A stretch of 33,151 nt of DNA from Bradyrhizobium sp. (lineage in GTDB: Bacteria > Pseudomonadota > Alphaproteobacteria > Rhizobiales > Xanthobacteraceae), in the NCBI GenBank assembly GCA_030681365.1, contig JAUXWH010000111.1, positions 1-33,151 of the forward strand, written 5' to 3'. The translations under genes and the position numbers were made by a program. A model generated the notes under the pieces. The model saw only the letters and a list, made by a program, of their open reading frames with translations, was not told where the DNA came from and ran no database searches. This document shows positions 31,509 to 33,151 of this stretch, piece after piece. Position 1 is the first letter of the stretch; each line of letters starts with the position of its first letter.

Positions 31509-31870
31509 GTCGTCGGGGACTCCGTGGCAACAGGATCTGCACGTTGCCCTGGATGGCGGCTGGCAGAGATGCCAACCTAGCACAGGATTGCTCGCAGGCC
31601 TCAACAGCCCGCCGCCTCTTGCCGGCTCCATGATGGTTTTCGATGTATTCGCGTCGGTAATCGTTGCGGTGACGCGCAATTTTTTCGATACTGGGTCTGA
31701 CCGCAAGCGCAGGACGGAATAGCCCCTGCCGCACTTTGCGGATCAACGCTGTTCCGTCGTCGCAAAATACGGAACCCGTCACGGGGCGTAGATGCGCACC
31801 GGCAACGACGGCAAAAAAATGACCACAATCCTTTTCTGGAATCGCTCGTTTGGAGAAAGGGGAGTTCTCA
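31509..31870. other. Intergenic region without a gene
   Basis: This is the divergent gap between the SDR gene and the small secreted protein, so it should hold both promoters. The only structure I see is an inverted repeat GTTCCGT (31751-31757) / ACGGAAC (31769-31775) about 100 bp before the plus-strand gene. It could be an operator or a hairpin. Open frames here have no protein-like character. Confidence 0.5.
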
Positions 31871-32107
31871 ATGCGGAAATCAGCTGGAATCCTGCTCGGT
31901 TCGATCGTCGCGCTTGCCCTCGCGTCAGCCCCCGCGCTGGCGAAATCGGAGAAGGCCGATGACAAGTCGGCTGCGGGAGCCTGCAGCGCCTACGAGAAGG
32001 CGCCCGACGGATCCTGGACGCCGGTGCCTTGCCGCGAAATCGGCTCCGGCGGCCGGAAGCATCAGGAGTCCAGGCAACCCCCAAGCGACGACGATGACGA
32101 CCGCTGA
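31871..32107 (+). CDS. Small secreted protein of unknown function
   Basis: This is a 78-residue protein. Residues 1-24 are a signal peptide (KSAGILLGSIVALALASAPALA, cleaved at ALA-KS; in parts: GILLGSIVALALASAPALA). The mature part has two cysteines (ACSAYEKAPDGSWTPVPC), a typical spacing for a short disulfide-bonded loop, and an acidic end (QPPSDDDDDR). The start is secure: GGGGAG sits 6 bp before ATG 31871, better than the in-frame TTG at 31850. I recall similar short hypothetical proteins in Bradyrhizobium; no function is known. Confidence 0.75.
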   Translation: MRKSAGILLGSIVALALASAPALAKSEKADDKSAAGACSAYEKAPDGSWTPVPCREIGSGGRKHQESRQPPSDDDDDR

Positions 32108-32284
32108 GCATATCTCGGACTGCAATCGCTGCGCCGTGGCGACGAAATCAACCGGCCTCTCGGGCGCCGCCTCGGCCTGTCGACCTGGTGCGAGACCAGA
32201 AAACCAAACTTGCCGGATTGGTTCGCGCGAAGAACCAGGGTCCGGAAGACCAAAATTGTCGAACCGATTCAATAAATTCACCCG

Positions 32285-32745
32285 ACGGGCAAATCAGCCA
32301 GAAGCCCGTCAATCCCCTTCAGCAAAAATATTCTGATTTTCAGAAGCCGCAAATCAGTTTATATCTCTCGCCATCCCGTCCCAACAAGAGGGGCGTTGGG
32401 CAAAGGTCACCAATGCGGGACGGGGATGCGGTGGACGCGGATGGCGCTCCAGACCAGGGCGCCTGAAGCGGATGGCGAAATCGTGTGGTTCCGACACCCC
32501 AAAGGCAGGTGTCAAGTTCGCAGCTTAAGGCAGCTCGGGCGACGGCGGCAAAAGCGCAGGGCTCACCGAGGAGATCACGTATAAGCCGTAAACCATTGCG
32601 CGGGGAGTGCCGGGTGATTCCGGTGTGACCTGACTAACGCGTGTGCTTACTACCCACTACCGTTGCACACGCGGCTATCGGGCGCATCGGGCGCCCGGCC
32701 TCCCCGCGCCCTCTGACTGGAGGGCAAGGAGATCTGATAGCAAAC
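32285..32745. repeat. Composite Bradyrhizobium-type noncoding repeat
   Basis: The segment is a string of blocks that I recall in the same order from many Bradyrhizobium genomes: CCCGACGGGCAAATCA; ATATCTCTCGCCATCCCGTC; GCGGGACGGGGATGCGGTGG; GCGCCTGAAGCGGATGGCGA with GTGTGGTTC; ACCATTGCGCGGGGAGTGCC; GCGCCCGGCCTCCCCGCGCC; and CCCTCTGACTGGAGGGC. The GCGGGGAGTGCCGGG and CCCGGCCTCCCCGCGC blocks can pair, framing an arm that contains CGTGTGCTTAC and GTTGCACACG. The open frames here look spurious. Function unknown. Confidence 0.6.
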
Positions 32746-32824
32746 CTCGGACGCAATGCGCCGCGAGAATGCGGAATTGCGGCTGCGGACATGCAGGGCT
32801 TGAATCGGAGCCTGACTCTCACAG

Positions 32825-32934
32825 CGTCATTGCGAGGCGCGTCAGCCGAAGGCGGATGCAACGAAGCAATCCATCGATCAACCGGTAACGCTGTGAAATG
32901 GATTGCTTCGTCGCAAGCGCTCCTCGCAATGACG
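32825..32934. repeat. Dispersed inverted repeat, CGTCATTGCGAG family, copy 2
   Basis: CGTCATTGCGAGG at 32825-32837 pairs perfectly with CCTCGCAATGACG at 32922-32934. Inner arms GAAGCAATCCAT and ATGGATTGCTTCG also pair. Compared with copy 1 (10896-10980) it carries an insertion of GCGTCAGCCGAAGGCGGATGC in the left arm (in part: GTCAGCCGAAGGCGG) and a shorter one in the right arm, so the family has length variants. Confidence 0.85.
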
Positions 32935-32971
32935 TTGATGGATTTGGCCCACACTGCGCGCGCAACCACCG

Positions 32972-33078
32972 CTGTCATCGTCCGGCTTGACCGGACGACC
33001 CAGTATTCCAGAGGCGCCAGCGATAGAGCCGGGAAGTCACGGCGTACCGGGTCCCCCGGCTTCGCGGAGGACGACGAC
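32972..33078. repeat. Dispersed repeat with GTCATCGTCCGG and CCCGGCTTCGCGG ends
   Basis: TGTCATCGTCCGGCTTGACC, then GGACGACCCAGTATTCCAGA, with right part GTACCGGGTCCCCCGGCTTC and GGAGGACGACGA. CCCAGTA faces TACCGGG, as in the related element at 16579-16718. It is the last noncoding element before the partial gene at the window end. Confidence 0.65.
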
Positions 33079-33102
33079 TGTGGATGCTCTACGCGCGCGC
33101 CG

Positions 33103-33151
33103 TTACGCCGCGCGGATCTTGCCGAGGAAGTCGTCGACCTGGCCGCGCAGC
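33103..33151 (-). CDS. C-terminal end of a probable methyl-accepting chemotaxis protein
   Basis: Only the last 15 codons and the TAA stop are inside the window. They read LRGQVDDFLGKIRAA. This ending, in particular the amphipathic V-D-x-F-L-x-x-I-R-A-A, is common at the C-terminus of methyl-accepting chemotaxis receptors in Bradyrhizobium and relatives, as I recall. The rest of the gene lies beyond the window's right edge, so the identification is provisional. Confidence 0.5.
   Translation of the reverse strand, partial: LRGQVDDFLGKIRAA

Noticed and set aside
32396..32584. 62-codon open frame in the right-hand noncoding region
   Set aside because: It lies wholly inside the composite repeat and has no ribosome-binding site or protein-like composition.

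Overview
The window looks like a chromosomal segment of a high-GC alphaproteobacterium of the Bradyrhizobium/Rhodopseudomonas group. The evidence is the protein families (class II ribonucleotide reductase, TRAP and tricarboxylate receptors, FadR/GntR and AcoR-type regulators) and several intergenic inverted-repeat families that I recall as typical of Bradyrhizobium. No rRNA, tRNA, CRISPR array or transposase was seen.

Layout. 1-618 is the 3' end of nrdJ, carrying an apparent in-frame palindromic repeat. 631-4329 is a visibly AT-richer accessory island, all on the plus strand: a frameshifted 4-fold beta flower gene with a Gly-Tyr-Pro repeat, a DUF2188 gene, a HAD phosphatase with a TTG start, a large PIN-like protein, and a proteasome-like Ntn-hydrolase. 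Copies of one CGTAGG-type repeat sit at the HAD/PIN, PIN/Ntn and Ntn/downstream boundaries. 4427-5718 holds an NAD(P)-binding protein and a ParE-type toxin-antitoxin pair. 5973-13280 holds an orphan tricarboxylate-type receptor, a membrane-anchored unknown, a DUF4242 gene divergent from an AraC regulator, a class III aminotransferase, an AI-2E-family membrane protein and a ketopantoate-reductase-like protein.

13311-17978 looks like a functional module: a MOSC protein, a sigma-54 activator of the AcoR type, a flavin reductase and a luciferase-like monooxygenase. The monooxygenase has a perfect -24/-12 sigma-54 promoter upstream (17963-17978, minus strand) and an 11-bp direct repeat further upstream at activator-site distance. 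I infer that the AcoR-type protein drives the monooxygenase.

18116-22167 contains an HD phosphohydrolase, a DUF6152/DUF6644 pair, a histidine-phosphatase lipoprotein and two small or low-complexity unknowns. 31508-22323 on the minus strand is a catabolic and transport block: SDR, metallo-beta-lactamase-fold protein, FadR regulator, amidohydrolase, and TRAP receptor, small and large permeases, then a phospholipase D-like/VTT protein and an endonuclease/exonuclease/phosphatase protein. Several of these genes overlap by 4 bp. The window ends in about 1 kb of repeat-rich noncoding DNA (32108-33102) and the last codons of a probable chemotaxis receptor.

The strongest candidates for something undescribed are the PIN-like plus proteasome-like pair in the island and the sigma-54-controlled monooxygenase module. 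All assignments are from reading the sequence and recalled family features; no searches were run.
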